From assembly GCA_024362935.1 (NCBI GenBank), contig JANCRA010000009.1, positions 30,031,166 through 30,095,165 on the forward strand: a DNA stretch of 64,000 bases, written 5' to 3'. The notes below the pieces were generated by a model that saw only the letters and a program-made list of their open reading frames with translations, did no database searches and had not been told where the DNA came from. The position numbers and the translations under genes are program-made. Below are positions 61,801 to 64,000 of this stretch, one piece after another; within the stretch, counting starts at the first letter, position 1, and every line of letters begins with the position of its first letter. Source of the DNA: Setophaga petechia. Its lineage: Eukaryota; Chordata; Aves; Passeriformes; Parulidae.

Positions 61801-63739
61801 GCATCACTTTGTGTTCTCCTAGGCTCTTTCAGCAGTCTCACTGTAAACATTTTCCCTTCCTTTTAAATATAGATTTAAAAGTGTTCTCATACTCAAAAGG
61901 CAAACTTGCTTTCTCTTGAGATTTACAAAATGCATCTTTGGTTTTGATCATACTCAGGTTAAACAAGACTGGGTTTCTTTTGTGATCATTTTTGTGACTG
62001 AATGATTAATGAAACCTTCCTTGCCTTAACACATCATCAGCTTGCTAAGCTCAGGTCCCTCTTGCCTTTTTTCTTGCTGTGAATTCCAGTGTCTTTGTCT
62101 TTTTTACAGGTCAACACTACAGTCATACCTAAAGAGACAAGATCAGAAAAATGAAGACAGAGATTATGATGGTGGTAACCCCTTTGAGAAAGGTTTGAGC
62201 ATGCCCTCCCCTAAAAACATTTTCAGAAGTGGCTCTTAAGTGCACAGCTCAGAAGGGGGAACAGACCTGGGGTCAAGACTTAGAAATTCTTCAGAAAATG
62301 CTCCCCTCATGTTCCAAATACTTATACCTTAGTATTCTAAGTGTGTTCTCATTGTTGTGGCTCTGGGAAAATCTCTTAACCCTTCTGGGCCTAAAATTGC
62401 TTTTGAAATAAAGATCTAGTTGCTCAGATAACATATGTCAGCATTAGTGTATGGTATATCATACTCTGACTTGTATTATCTTTTTTTCCCTTTTTAACTT
62501 AAATTGGGGGTTGATGAATTCCTGTGTTAAATCAGGTGTTTCTTGCCTGTTCATTCTTGACTTCTCTTTGTGAACCTCTTCCTGGAGGTGGATGGGCAGT
62601 GCTCAGAAATGCTTCCAAGAGCTCTTGATGTTTTGTCTTCCTTCCTTGGCAGTTGCACAAGAGTTTGGAGTAAGTCAAAAGGAATTTCTAGCAGGCTCAC
62701 AAAGTGCCTCCCAGGTCTCAAGTACTGTCCATGTCTTGTCCATGCTCTTGAGGCTCCGTCAGTGCTGCTGCCATCTCTCCTTACTGAAAGTGGTAATTGC
62801 ATTGTAGTGGTGTGGGGGTTTTTTAAAGTGTTTATGCAAGTTAACAGACTTGGTAACACCTTTGTTTCTCTTAGCTATGAGAGTATGAAGAGAGTCAATT
62901 TTAGGACTCTCTGTTTTGAAGCCCAAGATGTTTTAGATGGGCTTACCTTCTACTGAAGAGTTCCTCAGCATAACTTAGATGGGCAGCTGTGTCTTTGGAA
63001 ATACCTTTATTCAGACAAAAAGGGAACTAGAATTTTAATGGTAAAAAACTCTTAATCTTAACATAGTCGCTTGAAAAGTGCACAAGTGTAGCCTGTTTCA
63101 AGTGCTTTTGTATTGGAGAGCTCTGTCAGTGCTTTGAGGTTGCCTTGCATGAAGCAGACTAATCTTTCAGGAGTTCTCGGCTCTGAACTATATATATATA
63201 TACACATATATATATATGTGTATATATATAGCAGCTGTAGAGAGAGTTCAGCTGTTAGGCAAACAGGCAGGAATTTATGTGCTAACATCTGTAATCCTGC
63301 AGTTGTTAAATGCTGAGGCACGGGTGGAGTCCAAGGAGACTGGACCACAAGAAATGGCTAAGCTCACATGCTTTCCATACACTGCCCCTCTTGGGGCAGA
63401 ATAAAGGTCCAAAGGAACTGTTTGATCCAGTTGTGTTTTTTAATTGTTCTGTCTTCATAGCATCCTTCAAACCCAGTGTCCTCAGCAGATACTGTGCTGA
63501 CTGGATCAGTACTGAATTTGATCTCAGACTTGACTGTGATCTCTTATTATTTTCCTTTCTTCTCACAGGCTCTGGATCAAGTTAACTTGAACAGTGAAGG
63601 CCTTGCACTCTCCATTGAGGAACAGCTTGGTGCTTTGACACTGTCTGAGCTCAAGACTCCTGATTCCAAGTCAACAGTCTACCTCAATGGCACAGCTTTT
63701 CAAACAGATATCTTTGACATCACCAGGAAGAGCACCAAG
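49553..63739 (+). CDS. TTF2: Transcription termination factor 2 (SNF2-family ATPase), 5' part; continues past right edge
   Basis: There are eighteen coding exons: 49553-49580, 49664-49775, 49983-50069, 51181-51247, 51714-52670, 53529-53655, 54492-54674, 54890-55047, 55906-55987, 56289-56402, 57347-57497, 58171-58276, 59250-59440, 60332-60485, 61299-61390, 62110-62192, 62653-62792 and 63569-63739. They give 1001 codons in one frame. Residues 1-98 hold two cysteine/histidine zinc units of the GRF type (CSKHG..YVC..ACGF; HCLIHE..YRC..WCG). Residues 99-417 are one large, polar, probably disordered exon. The SNF2 ATPase begins near 574 ([16 protein letters not shown]). Motif I is DDMGLGKT (602-609), motif II DEAH (744-747) and motif [11 protein letters not shown]. 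The helicase C-terminal lobe is outside the window. TTF2 uses ATP to release RNA polymerase II transcripts, notably at mitosis. The donor of exon 5 (AAG/gtcatt) is weak. Confidence 0.95.
53051..53056 (+). terminator. TTF2: Intronic AATAAA downstream of TTF2 exon 5 read-through stop
   Basis: GTGAAATAAACTATG is followed within 20-45 bp by a long T-rich run (53069-53096), the usual downstream element. It lies 87 bp past the stop (52962-52964) of the frame that continues from exon 5 into the intron. Confidence 0.4.
53137..53151. repeat. Poly-C homopolymer (15 C) next to a poly-T run
   Basis: Fifteen consecutive C bases are followed by TTTTT, about 40 bp after a 53076-53096 T-rich run. Length is likely polymorphic or error-prone in assembly. 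Confidence 0.9.
56700..57050 (-). mobile_element. CR1 LINE 3' fragment in TTF2 intron 10
   Basis: It starts ATCGCAGAATCACAAGGTTGG and follows the CR1 3' region. On the minus strand 57039-56770 encodes the C-terminal end of the CR1 polyprotein ([20 protein letters not shown]). This is not a host gene. Confidence 0.88.
59548..59611. repeat. Imperfect tandem duplication, 38-bp period, in TTF2 intron 13
   Basis: The 26-base unit AGTAGTAGGATTAGTTATAT... occurs identically at 59548-59573 and 59586-59611 with a 12-base spacer (TTAGCACCATTA). Confidence 0.9.
63189..63230. repeat. AT-rich palindromic microsatellite in TTF2 intron 17
   Basis: A (TA)n run broken by TACACATA on the left and by its complement TATGTGTA on the right. 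The whole 42 bp can fold back on itself as a cruciform or hairpin. Confidence 0.85.
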
Positions 63740-64000
63740 GTATTCTGGTTGTGGCATTCTTACCTTCCTTGAGAAGCTTGGATTTCAGCACTTTGCCTCT
63801 TAAATGGTAATTGCAGATCAGGCTAACTTGCCAATTGAGATGAAATCAGATTAATAGGTTGATAGCCTGCTTGAGCCCCTTCTGGGAGCTCCTCACACAT
63901 TGAGTGGTACTTTCAGTAAAGCTGTGAGAATGTGACTGCTGAAAAACTGTAAGTGAAAATCTTAACCACTGAATTCCCAGAAGCTCAGAAGAGCTTGTAT

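Overview
The window is vertebrate nuclear DNA, almost certainly from a bird. Short exons with GT..AG introns sit in AT-rich non-coding sequence, with four CpG islands and many CR1 LINE fragments of the avian type (3' tails ending in ATTCTGTG-like repeats). Two LTR-type repeats resemble, from memory, endogenous retroviral LTRs common in songbirds. That narrower placement is inference only.

Five protein genes can be read exon by exon. From left to right they are: TBX19 on the minus strand (first two coding exons; the rest lies beyond the left edge); SFT2D2 on the minus strand (complete, 8 coding exons, 160 aa); TIPRL on the minus strand (complete, 7 coding exons, 273 aa); GPR161 on the plus strand (complete, 5 coding exons, 521 aa from the conserved start); and TTF2 on the plus strand (18 coding exons, 1001 codons, running off the right edge before the helicase C-terminal lobe). 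Reading frames are continuous across every proposed splice junction.

The block TBX19-SFT2D2-TIPRL-GPR161 has the same order and relative orientation as human 1q24. TTF2, which I recall at human 1p13, follows GPR161 directly here. GPR161 and TTF2 are therefore an avian-side neighbourhood, separated by only about 0.5 kb from poly(A) signal to ATG. TIPRL and GPR161 are divergent, and their two CpG islands are about 2 kb apart with at least two CR1 fragments between them.

The five genes do not form a pathway. They are a pituitary T-box factor, a Golgi vesicle-fusion membrane protein, a PP2A-binding regulator of TOR signalling, a ciliary Hedgehog-repressing receptor, and an SNF2-type transcription terminator.

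I found no undescribed multi-gene system. The most interesting items are local. Several short inverted duplications look like template-switch mutations. The long fifth coding exon of TTF2 may use intronic polyadenylation to make a short isoform. The GPR161 CpG island holds an in-frame upstream ATG that could extend the protein. TTF2 also carries a substitution in a normally basic SNF2 motif.
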